Shown piece by piece: positions 1 to 13,500 of a stretch of 64,000 nucleotides of DNA. Every line of letters begins with the position of its first letter. Positions within the stretch are counted from its first letter, which is position 1. Source of the stretch: Xylanibacillus composti (GTDB taxonomy: Bacteria; Bacillota; Bacilli; Paenibacillales; K13); NCBI RefSeq assembly GCF_018403685.1, contig NZ_BOVK01000012.1, forward strand, positions 37,517-101,516, written 5' to 3'. A program made the translations under genes and the position numbers. The notes beneath the pieces are model-generated. The model did not search any database, was not told where the DNA came from, and saw nothing but the letters and a program-made list of their open reading frames with translations.

Positions 1-3000
1 GGCCGACAGGTGCGTTTGATTTGGCTGAGTGACCCGAACGCTCCTGCCGCAAACTGGGCACCGCAATATATCGAGGCGGACAGCGCTGGCAAAGTGACGA
101 AGCTCGCGCAGCTTCGCTTCCGAAACTATCGCCTCGTCATTGGGGCGAATGCGACAGTGGGCTTGCGCGGCTCGGACGCTCCTGCCGGATTTGCATTGCG
201 CCAGCCGCCGGGCGTCGACCGCTGGTGCTACTGGCAATCGGGATCCGGATCAGCGCAGTATGTGCCGGAGGCATCGATTGCATTGCCGCTCTCTGGCGGC
301 GCGCTTGGCTGCCTGGCCTTCTCGCTGCTGCTAGCACAGCATTCGAATGGAGCGGATGATTGGGACGCTCTCGATGCGGGCTTGCGTTACTATTACGATC
401 ACCCGGATTATCCCGGGTACTTGCAGTCGCTGCGCTACCGGGTGTTCGGTTCAGCCGGCCGAAGCATTCGCCTGGAAGCCAGTGTCGATCCCATCAATCC
501 GCTGGCAGCCGCCCGCACCTGCTTCGCATTCGCCGCCGATAACGGAGGAGCGGTGCAGGTGCTGGATACACATTATACGACGTGGACCGGCCAGTCGGTG
601 CAGGTGCGCCCAGTGGCTGGCGGCAATGCGAGTCTGGTGTTCGCCGTCCAGCCTGCGGCGCAGACAGAGACGGATGCCGATCCTTTTACCCTTGTGCCTT
701 GCGGCGCATTCGAGGTGCTTAGACACGGCAGCGCAGCAGCAGGGGGGGGATGCCAGCGCTAACCGGGAGAAGGCGGACATAGGTGCCAAGGCGAAGCAAG
801 GGACTGCCGGGGCTCTGCCACAAGCGACAGGCAGCGACGTCGCCTTCCTGCAAGCATCAGAGCAGACGCCCCAATTCCGGCTCATGCTCGGCACCTCGGC
901 GCTTGAGTACGCCGGCAGCCTAGCGGAAGCGGGCAATCGCTTGCATTTCGTTCCGGGACAGCCTGCTTATGCGCCCGGATTTACCAAGCATAGCGAACAA
1001 GGAGAGGGATTGGCGGATAATGCTCTGACCGCTTATCTGTATGTCACTTCCCAGCAAGACGAAGCCGTCGCATACTATGCCCAGCCGGAGAAATCGGTGC
1101 TGTATGAGCTCGGTGAGGCATCGTCTGCGGCGAATCCGATTACAGGCTACATGGAAATTGCCGTGAAGCCGCTGCCCGCCCTGACTCACACCCGGCAAGC
1201 CTTTCCTGCGGCACCGTACGGAAATTTGCAGGGCTTGCCCAATGCGGAGCAATATGCGGCATTCGAGAAGAAGGTGCTGGCCCCGGCAAGACAAGCGCGA
1301 ATTGTACAGGCGACCGAACAGAGCGGGAAGGCACTGCCGAAAGCAGGCGACGTGCTGCAAGAGCAAGCAGCATGGAATGACAAGCAGCAAGCGTCGTTAA
1401 GCACTAGCCCTATACAGCAGGCATCGGCAAGTGCAAGGCAGCAGGCGGCTGCACGACAAGCGGTGACACGGAAGGGATGGCTGGCCAAGTTCAACCAGGA
1501 AGCCACATCCTGGCAGTCGCTTGTGCTGGCCCAAGCTCAGCAGGGAGAGCAGACGCTGGAACTGGCCGGGCCTGGGGGAGGCTCAATCAGCGGCCCGCTC
1601 AAGGAAGCCTTGCAGAGCAACCAGCTGTTCCTTGTAGCCGAAGGCCCGAAGTTTGCGCAGCATGCAGCATGGCTAACATCGATGCTGGCGATAGAAGGCT
1701 TCTCTTTCGATTTGGAACCTTCCAAATGGGCTGCAGCCGATACGATTCTCATCTTCAAGTATTGTACAGGCAGCTTGAAGGAATTGGCCGCCAATCTGGA
1801 ATCGTGGACGATGGCGTATGCATTCAATGAAGGAGGATTGACGCAGCTTCATGTGCAGCGTATTTTCGAAAACGCTGAAGAGATGGCCAAGACGCATGAG
1901 GAATTCCGCGTATTCGCGGAGCTGCTGAACAGTCCTGGCTGGACCGGACTGCTCGCGCTGAACGTTCACACGCCTTTGGAGGATTTACCACCCGAGCTGG
2001 CGGGGCTGCGTGCGGGCATTGCTGCAGCCGATTTCAAGGCGCATCATATCGGCATACATAGCAGTCCGGTGCTCGTGGATGAGGAGGACGTTGATCCGAT
2101 TGTGATTCAGGACGGGGGAGCGCACCTTGCACAGGACGCCGAAAGGCTTAGCGATGCGCCGGTTGCGATTCGGCTCAAGGACAGCTCCATGTTCGGACTC
2201 ATCTACTATGAGGATGAAACGCCGATGCGGCAGGACGGTTCGGTCTATCGCTATAGGGTCAAGACGCTGAAGGTGCAATTCGAGAATTCCGCGATTAAGC
2301 GTTTCTCCAGCAGCGTAGAGCTGCTGGTCAATCAATTGTTCGGTGACACGGTAGAGCTGCAAGGCGCGCAGGGACAATCCAATGTTATGGCGTTAAACGG
2401 GGTTTATCAAGAGCAGGCGGGCAGGAAGACCTATGTGTTCCTGAATGAACAGGATCTTCGATTCCGTGTGCGCAGCGAAGTGCTGGAGGAAGTGGAACTG
2501 CTGCGCGCCCAATTTCTGACGGAGACGACAGCGGAAGAGCAGGAGGAGGGTCGAGACATCGAAAGCCGGTTCGCCTTCTCTGGCAACCTGCGCTTCAAGC
2601 ACAGGCCCGAATTCGACCTGTTCTCCTTCGGCAACGGTCCGGATGGAGACAACGGTCAGCTGAACTTCTCCAATCTCGCTTTGCATATGCGCTTCCCGCA
2701 GGCCAATCCGGACAACAAACAGTTCGTATTTGACGCTGAAAATCTTGCCTTCAACTTAGGAGCAAGCCAAGCGCGTCACGATAGCTTGTACCGCCACTTT
2801 CCGCTGAAGCTTGCCGGGTTCATCCAAGCGGACGAGGGCAGCTCACCCGCAAGTCTGGGCTACCATAGCGTTCAGACACCGATCAGCGAGACGTCGCTTC
2901 TGTATCCTTGGTATGGCCTGGAATTCGAGCTGAACTTGGGCAGCTTGGGCGCGCTGGCGAGCCAAGCGGGATTTACGGCGAAGCTTCTCGCAGCCTGGTC

Positions 3001-3319
3001 GCCTGGGGAAGCCGGCATCAGCATGTTCACCGGGATGTACTTGCCCGGCACCGGGGACAGCGGCAAGATGTTCGCGCTGGAGAACATCCTGCGCTTCTCC
3101 ATCGATGCGTTCCGTATGGAAACGGGAACCTCGGCTTCCGGGCGCACGTCCTATACGCTTATTCTGAATAACCTGCGTCTCGGCTTCCTCGGGATGCAAT
3201 TCCCGCCAAGCGCCTATGTCGATTTCGTGCTGTTCGGCAACCCTGACCCGTCAGCACGGGCGGACAGCCTTGGCTGGTACGCTTCGTACACCGACGAATC
3301 GGCGATAAAGAACACATAA
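1..3319 (+). CDS. Large beta-rich protein of unknown function, frameshifted at a poly-G run, 5' end outside the window
   Basis: The reading frame is open from the first base, so the true start probably lies upstream; the GTG at 10 looks internal. Frame 1 runs to a stop at 760-762, and frame 2 carries protein-like sequence from about 750 to 3319. The switch falls on eight consecutive G at 742-749; seven G would give one continuous protein of about 1100 residues. The downstream part has Gln/Ala-rich linkers, then about 450 residues of alternating hydrophobic strands (around 2170-3300). A short LNG-x-Y motif resembles one in the N-terminal part of the giant gene that follows. No signal peptide or known catalytic motif is seen. 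The next two genes follow at short spacing, suggesting one operon. The break may be a sequencing error, a real mutation or phase variation. Function unknown. Confidence 0.6.
742..749 (+). repeat. Run of eight G at the frameshift point
   Basis: Eight consecutive G separate frame 1 from frame 2 of the first gene. Removing one G restores a single frame. Homopolymers of this kind are typical sites of slippage and also of sequencing error. Confidence 0.9.
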
Positions 3320-3354
3320 GGAGCAGCATTAATGATGGAAGTGAGGTGGAAGCA

Positions 3355-4533
3355 GTGAAGGTGCTTGTATGGAATGTGGAAAAATTTACAGAAGCCAAAT
3401 TTCAAGCAAAGGTGATCATTACAGGAAATTGGTCTAAGAAAAGACTGCGGCTGCCTATCGATGAGCTGCTCGCATACATGGAAATGGTGTTTACCGGCAA
3501 CGGCAATGCCTCACATACGCCGGAGGTGATCGCGATTTTGGAAGCACTTGCGCCAGACAATCAAGATTTGGGCGAGCTGCTGGACCGCAATTCCGGAGGG
3601 GCGCGAGGGCTCGTTGCTATGTTGAACTACATCAAGCAATGGACGAACAACAACAATTGGCGGCTGGTCCCACCGCTCAAGTGCAATACGCAGAAGCCGG
3701 CCAACACGCCGTGGGCGCAGTCTGAGGTGGTCGGCGTATTTTATGACACGAGCCGGGTGACCTTCAACGGGCCAAATGCGTGGATCAACAATCAATCGCA
3801 GCAGCCGGGCGCGGGAGCAGCCGCGCAATATGATGCGGGAGTAAATTCGATTTGGAATGACGCGGCCATTACGAACAGTACGACCTTGGCGGGACAGGTG
3901 CGCTTTTACGAAACGAATGGCAATGAGATTTTGTTCCCGAACGACCAGAACCGGCGACCGTTTCTCGTCGATTTCACCGAACAGTATGGAAATAACCGCA
4001 AAATTCGCATGGCCTTTATGCATACGTCACCCGGCTTTCATCTGGGAGGTACCCGTTCTATGGGGAAAATTGCGGAGCTGACGCCAACAGGGGGAACAGA
4101 TCCGACAATCAGCATCGCGGCGGGGGATTTCAATGTGAATGACTATCATACGAATTCGGCGAATAAGGCATATCGACCTCTAAGCAATCGCCGGTTTCGC
4201 AAGATGCTCAAGAAGAACGAGGATTATTCGACTCACTATTATAGGAAGAGGGATGCGAAGCCGGACACTTGGGATACATACCAACAGCACATGCTTATCG
4301 ACAATTTCCTTGTCTGGCACCGGACGAAAACAGCGGCGAATCAGGCGACATATGAGAAAGCCTCCGTGGATGCCGCGCTCGGCTTTCCTAATCCCTATGT
4401 GAGCACAATGAATATTCCGATTGCAAACTATCCGAATTATACGAATCCTGTCGAGGCCTTCCGCTGGTGGGAGAACTTCTGGCATATCCGCAAAGCAAGC
4501 GACCACACACCGATTTTTTTAGATATTCAATAA
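3355..4533 (+). CDS. Endonuclease/exonuclease/phosphatase-fold protein
   Basis: A 392-residue protein with the hallmarks of the EEP (DNase I-like) superfamily: N-terminal VLVWNVEKF with the conserved Asn and Glu, AAGDFNVN at about residues 255-262 and a C-terminal S-D-H-T at about 382-385. Members cleave nucleic acids or phosphoesters with Mg2+. The substrate here cannot be told; the N-terminal third diverges from standard nucleases and no signal peptide is visible. I prefer the GTG at 3355 because GAGGTGG at 3344-3350 sits five bases upstream; GTG 3346 would overlap that site. It starts just after the frameshifted gene and ends 29 bases before the giant gene, so the three are probably co-transcribed. 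A nuclease-like effector or processing enzyme of the same system is possible but is only inferred. Confidence 0.7.
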   Translation: MKVLVWNVEKFTEAKFQAKVIITGNWSKKRLRLPIDELLAYMEMVFTGNGNASHTPEVIAILEALAPDNQDLGELLDRNSGGARGLVAMLNYIKQWTNNNNWRLVPPLKCNTQKPANTPWAQSEVVGVFYDTSRVTFNGPNAWINNQSQQPGAGAAAQYDAGVNSIWNDAAITNSTTLAGQVRFYETNGNEILFPNDQNRRPFLVDFTEQYGNNRKIRMAFMHTSPGFHLGGTRSMGKIAELTPTGGTDPTISIAAGDFNVNDYHTNSANKAYRPLSNRRFRKMLKKNEDYSTHYYRKRDAKPDTWDTYQQHMLIDNFLVWHRTKTAANQATYEKASVDAALGFPNPYVSTMNIPIANYPNYTNPVEAFRWWENFWHIRKASDHTPIFLDIQ

Positions 4534-4562
4534 CGTCCGTTGCATAAAGGGGGGATACATTC

Positions 4563-7500
4563 ATGTCCAACAATAATGCCGGCAGCACCACAACAATAGA
4601 AGCCATTCATCAGGATGTGGCGGCGCAAGCAGGGAGGAGAGGGCCTGTTCTCTTGAGCGCGGTCAACATGCCTTCGGATGCATTGTGGCGGAAGGCAAGC
4701 GTCGCATTCGGCGATGAGGAGTTCGCCATAAATCCGCCGGATGGGGGCATGGTGCAGGTAAGCGGCATCTCGGGAGGGGCATTCACGGTATGGGGCATGA
4801 TCACAGTGCTGGGTCTCGAAAAGCAGTCCCGGTCGATCACAATTCGAGTAGTTGACGGTGAGCCCGGATTCACGTTCAGCATTGGCCCGCTTGCATCCGG
4901 CTGGACGTTCGGCAAATGGCAGGCCCGTCTCGATACAACACCGCTGAACAGATTGCGCCAGAGCGGCATTCTGTTCCACTGGGACTCGTTCCGGCCTATG
5001 GATGAGCAGGATAGTCCTTTGTCGTATTCGGCAACGGTTGAGTTAACCGGGCCTTTCGCCTTTTTGACGCGATTCATTACAGGCCAGTCGCTAACTTGGC
5101 AAGGACCGATCCTGTTCGCAGAAGCTTGGGCGTATGAGCCGACCTTCGATTTGCGGGCTCCGCTGGTGAAGGACGGGAGCGAGCCGCAAACGTTCTCGAT
5201 CGGATTTCTTGAGGCGAAGTCGCCGTATTTGCAAGCGCGGGTGCGCTATGCGGAAGACCCGGAAACAGACGAGCAGCTCAAGCTGGAAACTCAGGTGCAG
5301 TTCGGCATGAGCCTGCAAGAGGAAGGCATGACGCTTCAGCCGATGACGCTGAATGTACCTATCTACAACAGTAGTAAGGTGCTGTACCTGAACGGCATGT
5401 ATGGGGCTGAAGATGATGCGCTCAGCATGGGGGACGTAGCCCGCTGGCTGCTTAATTTGGATGCGCCGCCGGCGTTGCCGGCTCCGCTCGACGGCTTGTT
5501 CAACCGTGTCGGGCTGAAGGCGATGTCAGCCTCGCTTACATCTGCCTCGCCATTTGGCTTGATGTCTGTTGAAGTGTTGGTCGGTTCGAAGAGCGAGCAG
5601 CCGGTTTGGGATATTTACAACAATCAGATCGTGCTGGAAGAGCTGTATATGAACGCGAACGTTACATATTTGACGTCTGATTATACAAGTGTTAATGCGC
5701 TGTTCGGAGCGGATCTTCGCTTGTTCGACTTGCTCTTTGAGATGGAATTGGAAATTCAGAACGATGGCGTAATTGCCAGAGGCATGATGAGCACGGTGGA
5801 CGGCTTGCCACTCAGCTTCTCCGGTTTGATTCGCAAGCTGAACTGCGGTTTGGATACGCAGGGTTTGGAAGATTTCTTCGCGCTGACATTCAACCAAATC
5901 GGAGTAGAGCTCGTGCCATCTACGGAACACTTCCAGCTGTCGGTGTACGCAGAAGCAGACCTGAGTTTGCGCTTGTTCGGCAAGGAACTGTTCGGTTTGC
6001 ACGATACGAATTTGCTGTTTTCCGGCTATCAAGACGAAGCGGGAGAGATGGCTTATCTTGTGTATGCCAGCGGCAAGGTTGCCCTGCTGGGCCTGACATT
6101 TCCGGCGCAAGTGACGTTGTCTGCGGAGAAAAAGCAATTCACAATAGGTCCGGTCAGCTTCACCTTCGGCGATATGATCAAATTTTTGGTGCAGCTTGTT
6201 CATCCTTCCTGGGATTTCGAGCTGCCTGAGCCGTGGAACGTGTTGAACGCGATCGGCTTTGAGAACGCCACGTTGACGGTAGACATAACAGAGAAGTACG
6301 TCACCTTTTCGACCGGAATTCAAGTCGACTTCGGCTTTATCGAGATCAGCGATATTTCCTTGACTTACCATTGGCGCACGCCAAAAGGAGGCAAGGAAGG
6401 CGTGGTGCTGGCACTGGACGGCACCTTCCTTGGCATGCCCATCAGAACTGGCGAAGACGATGAGCCGCTCGAATGGGACGTCGTCAACGATCACCCGCCA
6501 GAGGTGCCTGGGGCAGGCAACCAGTTGTTCCATCTGGAGTATCTTGGCATTGGCCAACATGTGTCCTTCCGCGATACGAGCCAGCTTCATTCGATTAGCG
6601 ACGTAATTACGGCGCTGGAACGAGGATTCCGGCCGGAGCTTGCCGCAGGCAATCCGTTGGAGCAATCGAATGCGCTGGTGTTCAATGAGAACAGCGGCTG
6701 GCTGCTTGGCGCGAAATTCACGGTGCTGCAGACGGTGACGATTGCGGCCATCTTCAATGATCCGCAGATGTACGGGCTGCGTGTGACGCTGGAAGGCGCG
6801 CGGGCGGGCAGCTTCAAAGGATTGGAGTTCGAAATTTTATATAAAAAAATAACCGACCAGATCGGCTTGTACCATACGGAGCTGGTGCTGCCGGATATGA
6901 TGCGTTATTTGGAGTTCGGCGAGGTATCGATTACGATCCCCGTGATCGACATCGACATTTATACCAACGGCAATTTCAAGATCGACATCGGCTTTCCGCA
7001 CAATGGAAATTTTGAACGCTCCTTCGCTATCCAAGTGTTCCCGTTCGTCGGTTTTGGCGGTTTCTATCTGGCCTATCTGGAAGGCGCTACCTCGCAAACC
7101 GTGCCGGCCATTGACAACGGGGAGTTCAAGCCGGTTATCGAATTCGGATTCGGTCTGGCCGTCGGTGTCGGCAAGACGATACATAAAGGACCGCTCAGCG
7201 CCGGACTGGACTTAACCGTTCAGGGTATTCTCGAAGGAACGCTCGCTTGGTTTCACCCGACGGCAAGTGAGGAATCGACCGATTTGTACTATGCGGTGCA
7301 GGGCATGGTCGGCATCGTCGGCGAGCTGTTCGGCTCGCTCGATTTCTCGATCATTAAGGCCAGCGTGCAAATACGGGCTGCCGCCCGCGCGCTCTTGACG
7401 TTTCAGGCTTATGAGCCAATCGTCATCCGGTTCGAGGTCGAGGTTGAGGCGAGCGTCAAGGTGAAGGTTGTATTTGTTACGATACATTTCTCCTTCGATT

Positions 7501-10500
7501 GGACGCTGCGTGAGCAGTTTACTATCGGGAACAAAGGTGTGCCGCCTTGGCATGTGGCAGGCGGTCAAGCACTGGCAGCGCGCAGCGTGCGCGAGGAGAA
7601 GCGCTTGCGTCTGCAGCAGCCGCGAACTGCCAATCCATCCACTTCGGCCGCAAAGCCGCGTCTCGCGGACGTGCTGGCTGAGCCTGCGTTGCAGTGGCAA
7701 GTGAAGCGGCTGAAGGTTGCCGGCCCGGCTATGGCCGCGGCAGAGCAGGCAACTGAGATTGAAGTTCGCTTCGGCGTGCTGTACACCCAAGCGAGCGGAG
7801 GGCAGCCGGGCGCAGCGCCAGTCGTGCAGGCGCTTCCGCTGCTGTTCGTGCCGAATGCGATCCCGGAGCAAGTTGCGAGCCGGGAGGCGCTGCGGCAGAC
7901 GACTGGCGGGGACTCGGCGTTCTGTCGGCTCGTCGAGGGGATGCTGCGGCGCGCGATTGATGCGAGACTCGCTTCCGTTGGGGAAGCGTCCGCAGCGGAT
8001 GCCTATGTAAGCCTGTATGATTTGCAGGTGATCTATCAGCATTTGCTGGCCGGTCTGGCAGATGAGTCCTTCACCTATGCAAGCCTGACAGAGTATTTCA
8101 AGGATCATATGATCTTCAAGGTGATGCCAGCTCAAGCAACAGAGGAAGGCGAGGCGCCGAGCGGCACGCTGCTGCCGATGATCCCCGCCCTCACGCTGGA
8201 GAGCTCGGATGGACAAGTGAAGATCGATTACGGCACGGACTCCCGTCTTATGATCGGCAAATCCTACGAGCAGGAGCTGGAACGTTATTTCCAAACTTTC
8301 GCCGCTGCCTATCAGAACCGGCTGGAGCAGGAGCATGAGGATAATCCGAAAGCTTGGAGGCAGCAAACCCGCCAGCATAAGGAGCTGGCAGCAGAGGGAA
8401 CTCGCGAGGGGACGAAGGAGTCGATCAGCGCGTTCTTGTTCCGCGATTACTTCCTGATGGTCACCAAAAGCGCGGTACAAGCTGCCATAGACCGGCTGGA
8501 GCAATACGAGTACGAGACTGACGGAACGCGTTCGCTCGAGCAGATTGCGGCAGAGCTCTCGGCCCGCAAGCCGCAGTCCGGGCTGATGAACCCGACTGCG
8601 GCGTCGATCGCACTGGCGAATCAGGAGCGACCGGATGTACTGAATCCGGCGAGCCGGGCAACGGTCGCCGGCGCTCTCTACCAGACGAAGGCGGCGGACA
8701 CGCTCAAGCGGATTGCCGATTTCTTCGGACTGTCTCCGGCTCAGCTGCTTGAGGCTGCGGACGGAAGCGGCGCTATGCTGAACGCAGACGATGCGGCCCT
8801 GCTGAAGCCGGATGCTCTCATCGATCTCGGCACGATCGCTTTCACTGTACCGGTCGACGGTTACCCGCTGGAAGCAGTAGCGGTTTCGTTCGGTGTTGGA
8901 TTCGATGCGCTCAAGGCGGCCAATCCAGGGGTAGACCAATCGCCGCTGGCTATGGGTCAGGTGCTGACGGTGCCGGGTGCGAAGCAGGCCATTGAAGTGG
9001 GACAGACGTTCCGCACCTTCGCGGAACGGTTTGGACTGACGCTTGCGCAGCTTGCTGCAGCTTGTCAAGACAATGCCGCTATACTGCAGCCGTTAAGCGT
9101 CTGGCACATTCCGGCATTTCCGGCAGCGGTGTCGGAAGGGATGAGTCTGCGTGGGCTGGCAGAGCGCTACAACTTGAATCTGGCGGACATGGTGGAGGAT
9201 GGACTCGGGCAGGCCGATGATTTGTTGCTGCCGGGCAAGAAGCTGCTCGTGCCGTACAGACCGGATATGCCGGAGGAGGAGTTGATTGCCGCCGTCATCG
9301 GGAAAGCGGCAGTCAATGATATTGCTGCTTCCATGTCACGCTTCTTCTTGCATGGCTTGCGCATTCCGGCGCCCGCAGACAAGCCGGATTTCACGAAGCT
9401 GTTCCCGCTGTACCAAGTCATTGGCCAGCAGTGGGACGCCCCGTCGCCGGATGCCGGACCTTATGCATATACGTTGACGAAGCCGGAAGGGATTGAGTGG
9501 ATCGCATTTCCCGCAGATAGCGTCCGTAACGGGAATGATGGCCGTGATAATGATGGATATGACGGCAATGATGATAGTAGTCGCGGCGATGACGGTGACA
9601 GTGGAAGTAACAGTGGCAGTGAGGGGGACAATGACTCGTCCGGGAATTGTTGCACGTATGCGTTCGGTCCTCACGACTGGCAGACGATTCGCGACTATGC
9701 CGCTCCGTTCACGCCTGAAGCCGAAGCGCCGCAAGCGCTGGCGCTTATGGCCTATCAGCCGAATCGCTACGCCTTGAGCCAGATGATACATTGGCAGCAT
9801 CCGCTCGGCAATAACCTGTGGGAGCCGGAGGCAAGCGCAGCGACAAGTTCGGGTGAGCCGGCCATCTGGCCGTTTCCAGGCACCTTGAAGCAGCGCTTGC
9901 TGAATAGCGCGAATCCAAGCGGACACGGAGCGGAACAAACGGGACTGCGCTACGTGCTAAGGATGTACCGCCAACAATCGGCGAATACCGCAGTGCGTGC
10001 AGAGGCAATCGATGCATTCGCATGGGGCACGATGATTGACGTGAATGTTCATGCTGTGCGGGCGGCATCCCATGATCCGAGCGTCACGCGCCACGAGTAT
10101 CAGCTGGCGGGCACAGACGAAGACGGCAAACAGATGCTGCAGCATCTTTGGAACTACTTGTCGAGCGACAGCGGCATGCAGGATCAAGCCAGCTTGTCCC
10201 TGCTTTATCCGGCCAATCCGAGCGAGCCGAACAGCAGCGGTTTGCTGTCAGGTCTTTTGCTTCCCGAGGATACGTTTCTGCTGAAGGCGAATTTGTCCTC
10301 AACGACCCATTCGTCCAACGAACCGGTGCTGCGCCAATCGCGAAGCCTGCGCGTGGAGCTTGCTGATGAAGAGCCGGAAATCGATGTGTTCGCCGCGCTA
10401 TCGGATGCCAAGCGGTTCATAAAGCTGCTGTGGGAAGGGAGCGCCGTGCATTCGGGCGGCTATTACTTGAACTATGCCGCGGAAGACGGGGCCGGGCTGC

Positions 10501-13500
10501 CGGACACGATCTTCAATGAGAGCGGGGAAGCTGTGCTGAAGCTTGTCATTGTGCTCGCCAGCCAAATTCACCGTTCGTCCGCCGAAGACCAGGCGGACAA
10601 CCCGATTGCTGGCGCAAGCAACGCTCGGCGTGCCGAAGGTCAAGCGGAGGCGCTGGCGTTCGCGCCGATTTACGGCTTCAACAATTGTGCGGTGACCGCA
10701 CAAAACGTGGATATTTCGCATGGACAATTGGCCGTTGAATCGGCGCTGTACGAGACAGGCGCGAGCGAAACACTGAACGATGCCAGTGCAGCTATGGGCT
10801 TCGCCGCTACGGAGGAGCTGGCGCAGGCGAACCGGCTGACGAAGCTGCTGCTGAAGCCGGGCATTGCCGTACAAGTCGGCTCGATCACCTACAACATACA
10901 GCCGGGCGATACGCTGCAAAGCATGGCCGATGCGTTGACAGGCGGCGAGATCGGTGCCTTGACACAAGCCATTGGGGGGACAGAAGGGCTGCTCCTTGCC
11001 AAGTCTCTGCTGCAATATCACGACGGACAGATGACCTTGCATACGACAGCTCCGCTCGGCGTCGTCGGATACGACCAATACCGGCCCAATCCAGATACGG
11101 CAGATGCGGCCTATGCGGAGTTGTCTGCGCAGCAGCAGTTGGGCACACTCTACCAATTGCTCGGCTTTACAATACAGGACAACGAGTTTTTCAGCACACA
11201 AGCGGCAGGAGGGAGAGAAGGCCTGCCCGCGGGCCCGATCGATCCGACTGGGGAGAAGAGCGACAAGCCTATGCCGGAGTGGTATTACCGCAATACGATC
11301 CAGGCTTCCAACTTTGCCCGGCCAGCTCACAACTATGCCTATCGTACACCGGGTTTGCCGCCCGCCGCGGACAATCCATACGCTGGGCTTGCGCCGCAGT
11401 CGCAGCTCCAGCTTAGCCTGACTTTCCAGGACTTGTTCGGCAATCGGACCGATTATGCCTCATCCGGTGTATACCCGATTGCTCTGCCCTTCGGCTATCG
11501 GGATGAGCTGATCCCGCTTTCGATGTGGCCGGGCATGGCGGTCAGCTACGACATTGCAGACAGCATGGACGAAAGTTGCGCAAGCATTGCGTTCCACATC
11601 TCCTTCAATCTGAGCGCCTACGCAGGAGGGTCCGGCCAGTCGCAGGCGGTAAGCAAGCAAAACGTGCAAACCGATCTGCAGAAGCTTGCCCAGCTCTACT
11701 ATCAATTTGTGCAGCCAGACTATCAGATCGCATGGAGCACGAGTCTGGATCAGCCTTCCATGGAAGAAGAGCCGATGCTGTACTACGCCTGGAAGGCGCC
11801 TTGGTGGCAGGCAGTCAGCTCGCACTGGCTGTTCCTGCAAAGCCTGGACAGCTTGGCGCTGGTCCAAGTTCAGCCATCGGGCCAGACGCTTGCCGAACTT
11901 GCCGCACCTTATTTGGTCACTGCCGGCGAGCTGCTGCAGCATAATGCGCACGTGCAAGCAGACCGGCTGTTTGCTCATACGGGCGAGGGGCTGCAGCTTG
12001 TCGTCCCCGAAAAGCTGCTGACGCGCGCCGGCGATTCGCTGAAATCGCTCTGCGCCCGCATTCCCGGAGGGATGGATGCCGTTCAACTGGCGGGACAGAA
12101 TCTGCATGCGGCTCTATCAGCCGACAACGTGTACAGTACGCCTCAGCGAACGCTGCCTCGCGAAGGCTCGGGCATTACGCTCAACGGGCAATCGCTTCAG
12201 CAAATATGCGATCTCTTGCGCCAATCGCCGCTCAGGCTGGCAGAGGAAAATGCCGAACGGCCAGACCTGTTGCGCGCCGGCGTTGTGCTTCGGCTGGACG
12301 GTCGGGCGATTATGGTGCGGGAAGGATACAGCTTCCAGAGTGTGGTTGCGCTGCTGCTGGAGTATACGGTGAGCGCTGCTGTCTCGTTGCAGGCCATTGC
12401 GGATTTCTACCAATGCGATGTCGCGGCCATTGCCGAAGCGAATCAGGCTAAGACAGACATTTGGCGAGATCAGGCGCCGTTCACGTACGAGGGTCATACA
12501 GTTCTGGCTAAGGCAACAGACAGTCTTTATGACATCGCTGAACAATTCGCGCAAGTGGGCTTGAGCGTAACAGTTGCCGCGCTGGCGGCAAGCGTTAAGG
12601 ATGATGATGAATTGCTGGCGGAAGGGGCGGTGCTGTCCAGCGGCTTGTACGAAATTGATCTTCGCGCCGTTGTACAGGCCAATGCGCAGGTTCCCGGCCT
12701 GTTCAAGCCGGACGCCATTCTTCATAGCGCACATACGGTAACGCTGCAAGGCGACACGTTGTCTGTGCTTGAGAGCAGAGAGGGAGTGCCTGCTGCTGAA
12801 CTCGTGCCGCTGAATCTGGAGCTGGCGAATTTCTACGCCGAAGGTGTGTACGTATTCGTTCGCAACAACTCTGCTTATTCACCGGAACCAGGGGCCAGCC
12901 TTGCACAGATCGTTCGCGATACCGCTGCTACTTATGAGGAGCTTGGACAGTTGAATGGGCATGCCGCTCTTCAAGCTTCCACGGACATCAAGCTGCAGGT
13001 GCCGCTGCGTACGTACCGTCCGGACGATGGCCGGGACTTGCTTGTACCTTATGCGGCAGGCGGTCCATTCGGCTCCCCGGCTTCCGATACGCTCGGCAGC
13101 ATTGCCGTGAAGTTCGGTCTGGCCGGAGCCCAAGCTCTGGCCGAGCGGAACATGGATATGCCGTACTTGTTCCTGCCGGGAAGCGCGGTGACGATTGAGG
13201 GCGCGCCTTATGTGTTGACGGAATCGGACACGCTTGCCGGATTGCAGGCGCAGTTCCCGAACGTTCCGCTCGGAACGCTCGTCACAGCGCTGGATCGTCC
13301 CGGTGTGCTGCGCGCCGGAGCTGTCTTCGCCGTGCCCGCGCCGCTAGCCGCGGAAGGCTTGCTGCAGCCGCAGGCGGCGGCGGATGCGATGCAAGTGTCC
13401 GCCACCGATTTGCTGCTAGTGAACCGGAGCCTGTCGGGCTTGCTGCAGAAGGGGGTTCCTGTTACCCTTCATGTCCCGGACAGCTCGCAGCCGGTTACGG

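Noticed and set aside
7212..9068. 618-codon minus-strand frame
   Set aside because: Antisense of the giant LysM-like gene; no start signal and Arg/Leu/Ser-rich translation.
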